Below, piece after piece: positions 21,905 to 34,772 of a stretch of DNA of 64,000 nt; position 1 is the stretch's first letter, and the number at the start of each line of letters is the position of its first letter. Source of the stretch: Eriocheir sinensis (Eukaryota; Arthropoda; Malacostraca; Decapoda; Varunidae); NCBI RefSeq assembly GCF_024679095.1, contig NW_026111819.1, positions 1-64,000 of the forward strand. The letters run 5' to 3'. Position numbers and translations under genes: made by a program. The notes below the pieces were generated by a model, which searched no databases, was not told the DNA's origin, and saw only the letters and a program-made list of their open reading frames with translations.

Positions 21905-24900
21905 AAATACACATAAAAGTGTAAATTTCTTTAAAAATCTATATACGAATACACATAATAAAACGTAGATTTCTATAGAAATATATATACAAAATACACA
22001 TGAAATGATGTAAATACGTATAAAAAATATATAGACAAAATACACATTAAATAATTTAAATTCTCGTCAAAATAAATAAACAAAATATCAATAAAAGAAT
22101 GTGTATTTGTATGAAAATAGATATACAAAATACTCATAAAATAACCTAAGTTTGTATAAAACTATATACAAAAATACACAAAAATAATTTAAATTTGTAA
22201 GAAAATAAATATACAAAATACACATAAAATTAGGTAAATTTGTATTGAAATACATATACAAAATACACATAAAATAATGGAAGTTTGAATGAAAATATAT
22301 AAACATATACACTTAAAATAACGTAAATTTGTATCAAATATATATACAAAATACTAATTAAATAATGTAAATATGTATAAAAAATATATTCAAAACACAA
22401 ATAGAATAATGTAAAATCGTATCAAAATAAATACACAGAATATTAATAAAATAATGTAAATTTGTATGAAAATAAAGATGCAAAATAGCCATAAAATAAC
22501 GCATTTTTTATAAAAATATATAAACCAAAATACACATAAAATATTAAAATTTGTATTAAAATAAATATAAAAAATGCACATACTGTAAGGTAAATTTGTA
22601 TTGAAATAGATATGCAAAATACATATAAAACAATGTAAATTTGTTTCAAAATATATATACGAAAACAAATAAAATAACGTTGATTTCTATAAAAATATAT
22701 ACAAAATACACATAAAATGAAGTAAATACGTATAAAAAAATGAATACAAAATACACATAAAAAATCAAAATCAAAATAAATAAACAAAATACTTGTAAAA
22801 GAAAGGGTATTTGTATAAATATAAATATACAAAATTCACATAAAATATCGTAAATTTGTATAAAACTATATACAAAAATACACAGAAGTTATTAAATTTG
22901 TATGAAAATATATATACAAAATACAGCTAAAATAAGCTAAATTTGAATTGAAATGTACATACAAAATACATAAAATAATGTAAATCTGTATCAAAATATT
23001 TATACAAATACATATAATAACGTAGATTTGTTTAAAAATATATAAACAAAATACACATTAAGTAATGTAAATACATATAAAAAATATGTACAAAATACAC
23101 ATATAATCATGTAATTCGTATCAAAATAAATAAAAAAATAGCAATAAAATAATGTAAATTTGTATGAGAAAAAATATACAAATAACGCAAATTTCTAAAA
23201 AAATATATGTACAAAAATGCACATAAAATAAAGTAAATTAGCATAAAAATATATATACAAAACACACACTAAATAATGTAAATGCGTACATAAAATAACC
23301 TAAATCTGTATAAAACTATATACAAAAATACACAAAAATAATTTTAATTTGTTTGAAAAGAAATATACAAAATACACATAAAATTAGGTAAATTTGTATG
23401 GAAATACATATACAAAATACACATCAAATAATGTAAATTTGAATGAAAATATATAAACAAATACACTTAAAATAACGTAAATTTGTATAAAATATATATG
23501 CAAGATACACATTAAATAATGTAAATGTGTATAAAAAAATATATACAAAAAAAAATAGAATAATGTAAAATCGTATCAAAATAAATACACAGAATATCAA
23601 TAAAATAATGTAAATTTGTATGAAAATAAAGATGCAAAATTCCCAAAATTATCGCATTTTTATAAAAATATATTTACCAAAATACACATAAAATATTTAA
23701 ATTTGTATTGAAATAAATATACAAAATTCATATACAGTAAGGTAAATTTGTATTGAAAGAGATATTCAAAAATACATATAAAACAATGTAAATTTGTTTC
23801 AAAATATATATACGAATACACATAAAATAAAGTAGATTTCTATAGAAATATATATACAAAATACATATGAAATTATGTAAATACGTATAGAAATATATAT
23901 ATGCAAAATACATATCAAATAATGTAAATTCATGTCAAAATAAATAAACAAAATATCATGAAAAGAATGTGTATTTGTATGAAAATAGATAATAGATAAT
24001 AAATTTGTATAAAATATATATGCAAGATACACATTAAATAATGTAAATATGTATAAAAAAGTATATACAAAAAACAAATAGAATAATGTAAAATCGTATC
24101 AAAATAAATACACCGAATATTAATTAAATAATGTAAATTTGTATGAAAATAAAGATGCAAAATTCCCATAAAATAGCGCATTTCTTATAAAAATATATAT
24201 ACCAAAATACACATAATATATTTAAATTTGTATTGAAATAAATATACAAAATGCACATACAATAAGGTAAATTTGTATTGAAAGAGATATGCAAAAATAC
24301 AAAAAAACAATGTAAATTTGTTTCAAAATATATATACGAATAGAAAGTAAAAAACTTAGATTTATATAAAATTATATATACAAAATACACATAAAATTAA
24401 GTAAATACTTATAAAAAATGTATACAAAATACACATAAAATAATGTAAATTCGAATTAAAATAAATAAACAAAATGCCAATAAAAGAATGTGTATTTGGA
24501 TAAATATAAATATACTAAATACACATACAAAATAAGCATAAAATAAGGTAGATTTGTAATAAAATATATGTACAAAATTCACATAAAATAATGTAAATTT
24601 ATATGAAAATATATATACAAATACACATAAAATACCATGAATCTGTATAAAAATATATATTCAAAATAAATATTAAATAATGATAAAAGCGTATAAAAAT
24701 ATATATACAAAGTACATATAAAATGAAAATTAAGATGCAAAATACCTATAAAATAACGCATTTTTTATAAAATTATTGATACCAAAATACACATAAAATA
24801 TTTGAACTTGTATTAAGATAAATATACAAAATGCACATACAATAAGGTAAATTTGTATTGAAATAGATATGCAAAATACATATAAAATAATGTAAATTTG

Positions 24901-26158
24901 TTTCAAAATATATATACGAATACACATAAAATAACGTAGATTTCTATAAAATTACATATGCAAAATACACATAAAATTAAGTAAATACGTATAAAAAAAT
25001 ATATACAAAATACACATAAAATAATGTAAATTCGTATAAATGTAAATAAACAATATACCAATAAAAGAATGTGTATTTGTATAAATATAAATATACAAAA
25101 TGCACATAAAATAACGTAAATTTATATAAAACTATATACATAAAATAACGCAAATATCTATCAAAATAAATGTACAAAAATGAACATTAAATAAATTTGT
25201 ATAAAATATATATACAAAACACACATTAGATAATGTAAATGAGTATAAAAATATGTATACAAAATACCTATGAAACAATCTAAATTCGTATCGAATTAAA
25301 TTAAGAAATACCAATAAAATAATGTAATTTTGGATGAAAATATATATACAAAATACAAATAAAATAACCTAAATACAAATACAAATATACACATAAAATA
25401 ATTTAAAATTGAATTAAATAAATATACAAAATAAACATAAAATAAGGTAAATTTGTAATGAAATATATGAAAAAATACACATAAAATAATATAAATTTGT
25501 ATGAAAATATATATACAAATACACATTAAATAACATGAATTTGTATAAAATTTGTATCAAAAATATACTAATGCACACAATAAAATAACGTAATTTTTTA
25601 TTTAAATGAATATACAAAATACACATAAAATAATTTCAATACGTAGAAAATATATATACAAAAACACATAAAATAATGTAAATATGTATGAAAATATATA
25701 AACAAATACTCATAAAATAATGTAAATTTGGATAAAATATATATCATAAAATAATGTAAACTCGTATCAAAATAAATAAACAAAATACCAATAAAAGAAT
25801 GTGTATTTGTATGAATATAAATATACAAAATACACATAAAATAACGTAAATTTATATAAAACTATATACAAAAATACACAGAAGTAATTAAATTTGTATG
25901 AAAATATATACAAAATACACACGATATAAGCTAAATTTGAATTGAAATATATATACAAAATACATGAAATAAAGTAAATTGGTATCAAAATATTTATACA
26001 AATACACATATAATAACGTAAATTTGTATGAAAATATATAAACAAAATACACATTAAATAATGTAAATACGTATAAAAAATATGTACAAAATACACATAT
26101 AATCATGTAATTCGTATCAAAATAAATAAACAAAATACCAATAAAATAATATAAATTT

Positions 26159-26176
26159 GTATGAGTAAACGTGTAT
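26159..26176. other. Anchor word at a direction switch (start of partial H unit)
   Basis: GTATGAGTAAACGTGTAT is followed by reverse satellite. The equivalent words end at about 8151, 40333, 46021, 51711, 57270 and 62958. The word at 40.32 kb has T instead of C in its ACGTG. Confidence 0.85.
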
Positions 26177-29100
26177 GTTGCATATTTTTTCAATACAAAT
26201 TTACCTTATTATATACGCATTTTGTATATTAATTTTAATACAAATTTAATTATTCGAAGTGTATTTTTGTATCTGTATTTTTATAAACTTATTCTTTATT
26301 TTTTGGTTATTTTGCATCTTTATTTTCATACAAATTTACATTATTTTATTGATATTCTGCTCATTCATTTTGATAGGAATTGACATTATTCTATGTGTAT
26401 TTTGTATATATTTTTCATACAAATTTACGTTATTTTATGTGTAATTGTTTATATATTTTGACACAAATTTACAATATTTTATGGGTATTTTGTATATACA
26501 TTTCAAAAGAAATTTACCAAGTTTGATGTGTATTTTGTATATCTATTTTCATACAAACTCAAATTATTGCTATGTATTTTTGTATATATTTTAATACAAA
26601 TTTTAGTTATGTTATGTGTATTTTGTAAATTTATTTTTATTCAAATATATATTATTTTACTGGTGTTTTGTTGATTTATATTGATACGAATTTACATTAT
26701 TTTATATGTACTTTGTATATATATTTTTATACGCCTTTCCATTATTTAATATTTATTTTGAATATATATTTTTATACAAATTCATGGTATTTTATGTGTA
26801 TTTGTATATATATTTTCATATAAATTTACTTTATTTTATGTGTATTTTGTACATATATGTTATTACAAATCTACCTTATTTTATGTTTATTTTGTATGTG
26901 TATTTTGTATATTTATATTTATCCAAATACACATTCTTTTATTGGTATTTTGTTAATTTATTTTAATTCGAATTTACGTTCTTTTATCGGAATTTTATTT
27001 ATTTATTTTGATACGAATTTTCAATTTTTTAGGTGTAATTGATATATATAATTTTATACTTAGTTACATAATTTTATATGTATTTTGAATATATATTTTC
27101 ATAGAAATTTACTCTATATGTAAATGTATAGAAAATACACGTGAAATAATCTAAATTCGTATCGAAATAAATTAACAAAATACCGATAAAATAATGTAAT
27201 TTTGAATGAAAATATATATAGAAAATACACATAAAATAACGTAAATACCAATGAATATATACACATAAAATGATTTGAATTTGAATGAAAATAGATAAAA
27301 AATAAACTTAAAAAAAGGCAAATTTATAATGAAATATATATACAAAATTCACATAAAATAATGTAGATCTGTTTCAAAATATATACGAATACACATCAAA
27401 TAACGTAGATTTCTATAGAAATATATATACAAAATACACATGAAAATGTTGTAAATACGTATAAAAATATATATACAAAATACACATTAAATAATGTAAA
27501 TTCGTGTCAAAATAAATAATTAAAATATCAATAAAATAATGTAAATTTTTATGAGAAAACATATACAAATACATATAAAATAACGCTAATTTCCATAAAA
27601 ATATATGTCCAAAAATAAACGTAAAATAAAGTAACTTTGGATAAAAATATATATACAAAACACACATTAAATAATGTAAATGCGTACATAAAATAACCTA
27701 AATTTGTATAAAACTATATACAAAAATACATAAAAATAATTTAAATTTGAATAAAAAGAAATATACAAAATATACATAAAATTAGGTTAATTTGTATTGA
27801 AATACATATACAAAATATATATAAAATAATGTAAATTTGAAAGAAAATATATAAACAAATACACATATAATAACGTAAATTTGTATGAAATATATAATCA
27901 AAATACACATTAAATAATGTAACTATGTATAAAAAAATATATACAAAACACAAATAGAATAATGTAAAATCGTATCAAAATATATACACAGAATATTAAT
28001 AAAATAATGTAAATTTGTATGAAAATTAAGATGCAAAATACCTATAAAATAACGCACTTTTTATAAAAATATTGATACCAAAATACACATAAAATATTTG
28101 AATTTGTATTAAAATATATATACAAAATGCACATACAATAAGGTAAATTTGTATTGAAATAGATATGCAAAATACATATAAAATAATGTAAATTTGTTTC
28201 AAAATATATATACGAATACACATAAAATAACGTAGATTTCTATATAAATACATATACAAAATACACATAATATTAAGCAAATACGTATAAAAAAAATATG
28301 TACAAAATACACATAAAATAATGTAAATTCGTATAAATGTAAATAAACAATATACCAATAAAAGAATGTGTATTTATAAAATACACATAAAATAACGTAG
28401 ATTTCTATAAAAATAGATAAATACACATAAAATGAAGTAAATACGTATAAAATAATGAATACAAAAAATACATAAAAATCGTATCAAAATAAATAAACAA
28501 AATACCAGTAAAAGAATGTGTATTTGTATAAATATAAATATACAAAAAACACATAAAATATCGTAAATTTGTATAAAACTATATACAAAATACACAGAAG
28601 TAATTAAATTTGTATGAAAATATATATACAAAATACAGCTAAAATGAGCTAAATTTAATTTGAAATGTACATACAAAATACATAAAATAATGTAAATCTG
28701 TATCAAAATATTTATACAAATACATATAATAACGTAGATTTGTTTAAAAATATATAAACAAAATACACATTAAGTAATGTAAATACGTATAAAAAATATG
28801 TACAAAATACACATATAATCATGTAATTCGTATCAAAATAAATAAACAAAATAGCAATAAAATAATGTAAATTTGTGAGAAAACATATACAAATAACGCA
28901 AATTTCTATAAAATATATGTACAAAATGCACATAAAAATAAAGTAAATTTGCAAAAAAATATATACAAAACACACTAAATAATGTAAATGCGTACATAAA
29001 ATAACCTAAATTTGTATAAAACTATATACAAAATACACAAAATAATTTAAATTTGTTTGAAATGAAATATACAAAATACACATAAAATTAGGTAAATTTG

Positions 29101-29790
29101 TATTGAAATACATATACAAAATACACATCAAATAATGTAAATTTGAATGAAAATATATAAACAAATACACTTAAAATAACGTAAATTTGTATAATATATA
29201 TGCAAGATACACATTAAAAAATGTAAATGTGTATAAAAAATATATTTACAAAAAACAAATAGAATAATGTAAAATCGTATTAAAATAAATACACAGAATA
29301 TCAATAAAATAATGTAAATTTGTATGAAAATAAAGATGCAAAATTCCCAAAAATTATCGCATTTTTAAAAAAAATATATTTACGAAAATACACATAAAAT
29401 ATTTAAATTTGTATTGAAATAAATATACAAAATGCATATACAGTAAGGTAAATTTGTATTGAAAGAGATATTCAAAAATACATATAAAACAATGTAAATT
29501 TGTTTCAAAATATATATACGAATACACGTAAAATAAAGTAGATTTCTATAGAAATATATATACAAAATACATATGAAATTATGTAAATACGTATAAAAAT
29601 ATATATACAAAATACATATCAAATAATGTAAATTCGTGTCAAAATAAATAAACAAAATATCATGAAAAGAATGTGTATTTGTATGAAAATAGATAATAGA
29701 TAATAAATTTGTATAAAATATATATGCAAGATACACATTAAATAATGTAAATATGTATAAAAAAGTATATACAAAAAACAAATAGAATAA
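26171..29790. repeat. H unit, partial early copy
   Basis: The stretch matches the first 3.6 kb of H: reverse satellite to about 27117, then forward satellite. Together with 24.1-26.17 kb, which matches the H end, it amounts to one H length in permuted order. After about 29.79 kb it departs from H. Confidence 0.82.
26177..27117 (-). repeat. 45-bp satellite, reverse block (invertible block, inverted state)
   Basis: Reverse satellite of about 0.94 kb. The first 0.75 kb is the inverted form of 21209-21904; the last 0.19 kb is additional reverse satellite. It ends at a switch reading TTTACTCTATATGTAAATG, which recurs at about 41254, 46960, 52638, 58211 and 63880. Confidence 0.9.
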
Positions 29791-30590
29791 TGTAACATCG
29801 TATCAAAATAAATACACCGAATATTAATAAAATAATGTAAATTTGTATGAAAATAAAGATGCAAAATTCCCATAAAACAGCGCATTTCTTATAAAAATAT
29901 ATATACCAAAATACACATAAAATATTTAAATTTGCATTGAAATAAATATACAAAATGAACATACAATAAGGTAAATTTGTATTGAAAGAGATATGCAAAA
30001 ATACATATAAAACAATGTAAATTTGTTTCAAAATATATATACGAATACAAATAAAAAAACGTAGATTTCTATAAAGATATATTCAAAATACACATAAAAT
30101 TAAGTAAATACGTATAAAAAAATGTATACAAAATACACATAAAATAATGTAAATTCGATTTAAAATAAATAAACAAAATACCAATAAAAGAATGTGTATT
30201 TGGATAAATATAAATATACAAAATACATATACAAAATAAACATAAAATAAGGTAGATATGTAATAAAATATATGTACAAAATACACATAAAATAATGTAA
30301 ATTTATATGAAATATATATACAAATACACATAAAATACCATGAATTTGTATAAAAATATATATTCAAAATAAAAATTAAATAATGTACAAGCGTATAAAA
30401 ATATATATACAAAGTACATATAAAATAATGTAAATTCGTATCAATATAAATCAACAAAATACCAATAAAATAATATATTTTTGAATTAAAATAAATTTAC
30501 AAAATACACATAACATAACTAAAATTTCTATTAAAATATATACAAAAATACATAGAAATGATTTGAGTTTGTATGAAATTAGATATACAA
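27118..30590 (+). repeat. 45-bp satellite, forward block
   Basis: Forward satellite that follows the H unit to about 29.79 kb and then a more divergent relative of 17.4-18 kb and 31.6-32.2 kb. The last 0.5 kb is the inverted relative of 12.38-12.9 kb. It ends at the second non-satellite spacer. Confidence 0.9.
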
Positions 30591-30634
30591 AATCTGATAA
30601 TGTGATTTTATATTATTTTTATAAAATCTGAATT
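30591..30634. other. Non-satellite spacer, inverted copy of 12324-12366
   Basis: Read in complement it repeats the earlier spacer with two or three changes. The stem arm TATAAAATC is kept, and the loop is changed by one base. Forward satellite lies left and reverse satellite right, as at 12.3 kb, but the flanking blocks are exchanged, as expected if the whole neighbourhood was inverted. Confidence 0.75.
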
Positions 30635-31388
30635 TTGTTTATTGAATTTGAAACAATTTACCTTATTTTGTATATCTATTTTCATACAAATTAAAATACT
30701 TCTGTGTATTTTGTATATAGTTTTATATAAATTTACGTTATTTTATGTGTATTTTGTATATTTATTTATACAAATACATTCTTTTATTGGTATTTTGTTT
30801 ATTTATTTTGATACAATTTACATTATTTTATGTGTATTTTGTATACATTTTATACGTATTTACTTAATTTTATGTGTATTTTGTATATATTTCTAGAAAT
30901 CTACGTTATTTTATGTGTATTCGTATACATGTTTTTAAACAAATTTACATTGCTTTATATGTATTTTGCGTATCTATTTCAATACAAATTTACCTTATTG
31001 TAAGTGTTTTTTTATATATTTATTTTAATACAAATCTTATTTTTTTATGTATTTTGTATATATATTTTATAAATAAAAAATGCGTTATTTTACGGTATTT
31101 TCCTCTTTATTTTCATACAAATTTACATTATTTTATTAATATTCTGTGTATTTATTTTGATACGATTTTACATTATTCTATTTATATTTTTAAGTGTATT
31201 TGTTTATGTATTTTCATTCAAATTTACATTATTTTATGTGTATTTTCTATATGTATTTCCATACAAATTTACCTAATTTGATGTGTATTTTGTATATTTA
31301 TTTTCATACAAATTTAAAATATTTTTGTGTATTTTTGTATATTGTTTGATACAAATTTAGGTTATTTTATATGCTTTTTGAATATCTA
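30635..31388 (-). repeat. 45-bp satellite, reverse block
   Basis: The first part resembles 5978-6340 and the complement of 11.87-12.32 kb. From 30997 it is the start of duplication copy 2. Many runs are one base shorter than in the relatives, and several CGAATTT words read CAATTT, which may be assembly error. Confidence 0.9.
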
Positions 31389-33261
31389 TTAAATATATAT
31401 ACAAAATACATATGAAATTATGTAAATACGTATAAAATATATATACAAAATACATATCAAATAATGTAAATTCGTGTCAAAATAAATAAACAAAATATCA
31501 TGAAAAGAATGTGTATTTGTATGAAAATAGATAATAGATAATAAATTTGTATAAAATATATATGCAAGATACACATTAAATAATGTAAATATGTATAAAA
31601 AAGTATATACAAAAAACAAATAGAATAATGTAACATCGTATCAAAATAAATACACCGAATATTAATAAAATAATGTAAATTTGTATGAAAATAAAGATGC
31701 AAAATTCCCATAAAATAGCGCATTTCTTATAAAAATATATATACCAAAATACACATAAAATATTTAAATTTGTATTGAAATAAATATACAAAATGCATAT
31801 ACAATAAGGTAAATTTGTATTGAAAGAGATATGCAAAAATACATATAAAACAATGTAAATTTGTTTCAAAATATATATACGAATACAAATAAAAAAACGT
31901 AGATTTCTATAAAAATATATATACAAAATACACATAAAATTAAGTAAATACGTATAAAAAAATGTATTCAAAATACACATAAAATAATATAAATTCGAAT
32001 TAAAATAAATAAACAAAATACCAATAAAAGAATGTGTTTTTGGATAAATATAAATATACAAAATACACATACAAAATAAACATAAAATAAGGTAGATTTG
32101 TAATAAAATATATGTACAAAATACACATACAATAATGTAAATTTATATGAAAATATATATACAAATACACATAAAATACCATGAATTTGCATAAAAAATT
32201 ATATTCAAAATAAATATTAAATAATGTAAGAGCGTATAAAATATATATACAAAGTACATATAAAATTAAAATTAAGATGCAAAATACATATAAAATAACG
32301 CATTTTTTTTTTAATTATTGATACCAAAATACACATAAAATATTTGAACTTGTATTAAAATAAATATACAAAATGCACATACAATAAGGTAAATTTGTAT
32401 TGAAATAGATATGGAAAATACATATAAAATAATGTAAATTTGTTTCAAAATATATATACGAATACACATAAAATAACGTAGATTTCTATAAAATTACATA
32501 TGCAAAATACACATAAAATTAAGTAAATACGTATAAAAATAGATATACAAAATACACATAAAATAATGTAAATTCGTATAAATGTAAATAAACAATTTAC
32601 CAATAAAAGAGTGTGTATTTGTATAAATATAAATATACAAAATGCACATAAAATAACGTAAATTTATATAAAACTATATACATAAAATAACGCAAATATC
32701 TATCAAAATAAATGTACAAAAATGAACATTAAATAAATTTGCATAAAAATATATATACAAAACACACATTAGATAATGTAAATGAGTATAAAAATATGTA
32801 TACAAAATACCTATGAAACAATCTAAATTCGTATCGAATTAAATTAAGAAATACCAATAAAATAATGTAATTTTGGATGAAAATATATATACAAAATACA
32901 CATAAAATAACCTAAATACAAATACAAATATACACATAAAATAATTTAAAATTGAATTAAATAAATAAAATTAAATAAATTTGAGTTGAAATATATATAC
33001 AAAATACATAAAATAATGTAAATTTGTATCAAAATACTTTTACAAATACACATATAATAACATAAATTTGTATAAAATATATAAACAAAATACATATTAA
33101 ATAATGTAAATACGTATAAAAAAATGTACAAAATACACAAATAATCATGTAATTCGTTTCAAATAAATAGACAAAATACCAATAAAATAATGTAAATTTC
33201 TATGAGAAAACATATACAAAATACACATAAATAACGCAAATATCAATAAAATATATATAAT
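31389..33261 (+). repeat. 45-bp satellite, forward block
   Basis: Copy-2 partner of 17188-19053, nearly collinear. It ends at the AT-rich switch near 33261. Confidence 0.9.
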
Positions 33262-34772
33262 ATAATATATTTTAAACATATTTAAAATATTTAATGTATA
33301 TTTTGTATATATATTTATCAAATTTACGTTATTTTATATATTATTTATATATTTTCATACAAATTTACATTATTTTATGTGAGTTTGTGTATGTATTCAA
33401 TACAAATTTGCCTAACTTTATGTGTATTTTGCATATCTATTTTCAAACAAATTTAAATTATTTTGTGTATTTTGTATATATTTTATACAAATTTTAGTTA
33501 TATTATTTGTTTTTGTATATATGTTTTCCTACAAATATACATTCTTTTATTGGAATTTTGTGTATTTAATTTTACAATTTACATTATTTTATGTGTATTT
33601 TGTATATATATTTTCTACGTATTTAAATTATTTTATGTGTATTTATATATACATTTTATAAAATTTACGTTATTTTATTGTGTGTATTCGTATATATTTT
33701 GAAACAAATTTTATACAAATTCATGTTATTTTATGTGTATTTGTATATATTTTCATACAAATTTATATTATTTTATGTGTATTCTTACATATATTTTATT
33801 ACAATTTTACCTTATTTAAAGTATATTTTGTATATTTATTACAAATAATATAATCAAATATAAATTTATTGTATATGCATTTTGTATATTAATTTTAATA
33901 CAAATTTAATTATTCTATGTGTATTTTTGTATATGTATTTTTATAAAAATATACTTTATGTTATGGGTATTTTCCATCTTTATTGTCATACAAATTTACG
34001 TTATTTTATTGATATTCTGCTCATTCATTTTGATACGATTTGGCATTATTCTATGTGTATTTTGTATATATTTCTCATACAAATTTTCGTTATTTTATGT
34101 GTATTTGTTTATATATTTTGACACAAATTTACAATATTTTATGGGTATTTTGTATAAATGTTATATTTCTAAAGAAATTTAGCTAGTTTTTTGTGTATTT
34201 TGAATATCTATTTTCATTCTAAGTCAAATTATTTTATGTATTTTGTATATATTTCAATACAAATTTTAGTTAGGTTATGTATTTTGTAAATCTATTTTCA
34301 TTCAAATATGTATTATTTTATTGGTATTTTGTTGATTTATATTGATACAATTTACATTATTTTATATACTTTGTATATATATTTTATACGCATTTACATT
34401 ATTTAATATTTATTTAGAGTATAATTTTATACAAATTCATGGTATTTATGTGTATTTGTATATATATTTTCATATAAATATACATTATTTTATGTGTATT
34501 TTGTACATATATTTCATTACAAATTTACCTTATTTTATGTTTATTTTGTATGTGTATTTGTACATTTATATTTATACAATTACACATTCTTTTATTGGTA
34601 TTTTGTTTATTTATTTTGTTTCAATTTACATTATTTTATGTGTATTTTGTTTACATTTTTATACGTATTTACTTAATTTTATGTGTATTTTGTATATATA
34701 TTTTATAGAAATCTACGTTATTTTATGTATTCGTACATATATTTTGAAACAAATTTACATTGTTTTATATGT
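33262..34772 (-). repeat. 45-bp satellite, reverse block
   Basis: Copy-2 partner of 19054-20600, about 35-40 bp shorter because many T-runs and AT steps have lost a base. It ends at the palindromic switch at 34773. Confidence 0.9.

Larger units (their letters stand above)
20601..26176 (+). repeat. 45-bp satellite, long forward block
   Basis: This is ordinary forward satellite of about 5.6 kb. From about 24.1 kb it matches the end of the H unit (for example 38.2-40.3 kb and 43.9-46.0 kb). It contains the forward copy of the invertible block at 21209-21904, and the same anchor word at 21191 and at its right end. Confidence 0.92.

Noticed and set aside
26875..26892. Matches to the budding-yeast replication origin consensus (TTTTATGTTTA), recurring near 12604, 20350, 26880, 46728, 52404, 57971 and 63639
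   Set aside because: The matches recur because the unit variant recurs, chance matches are common in DNA this AT-rich, and nothing indicates that the organism is a budding yeast.
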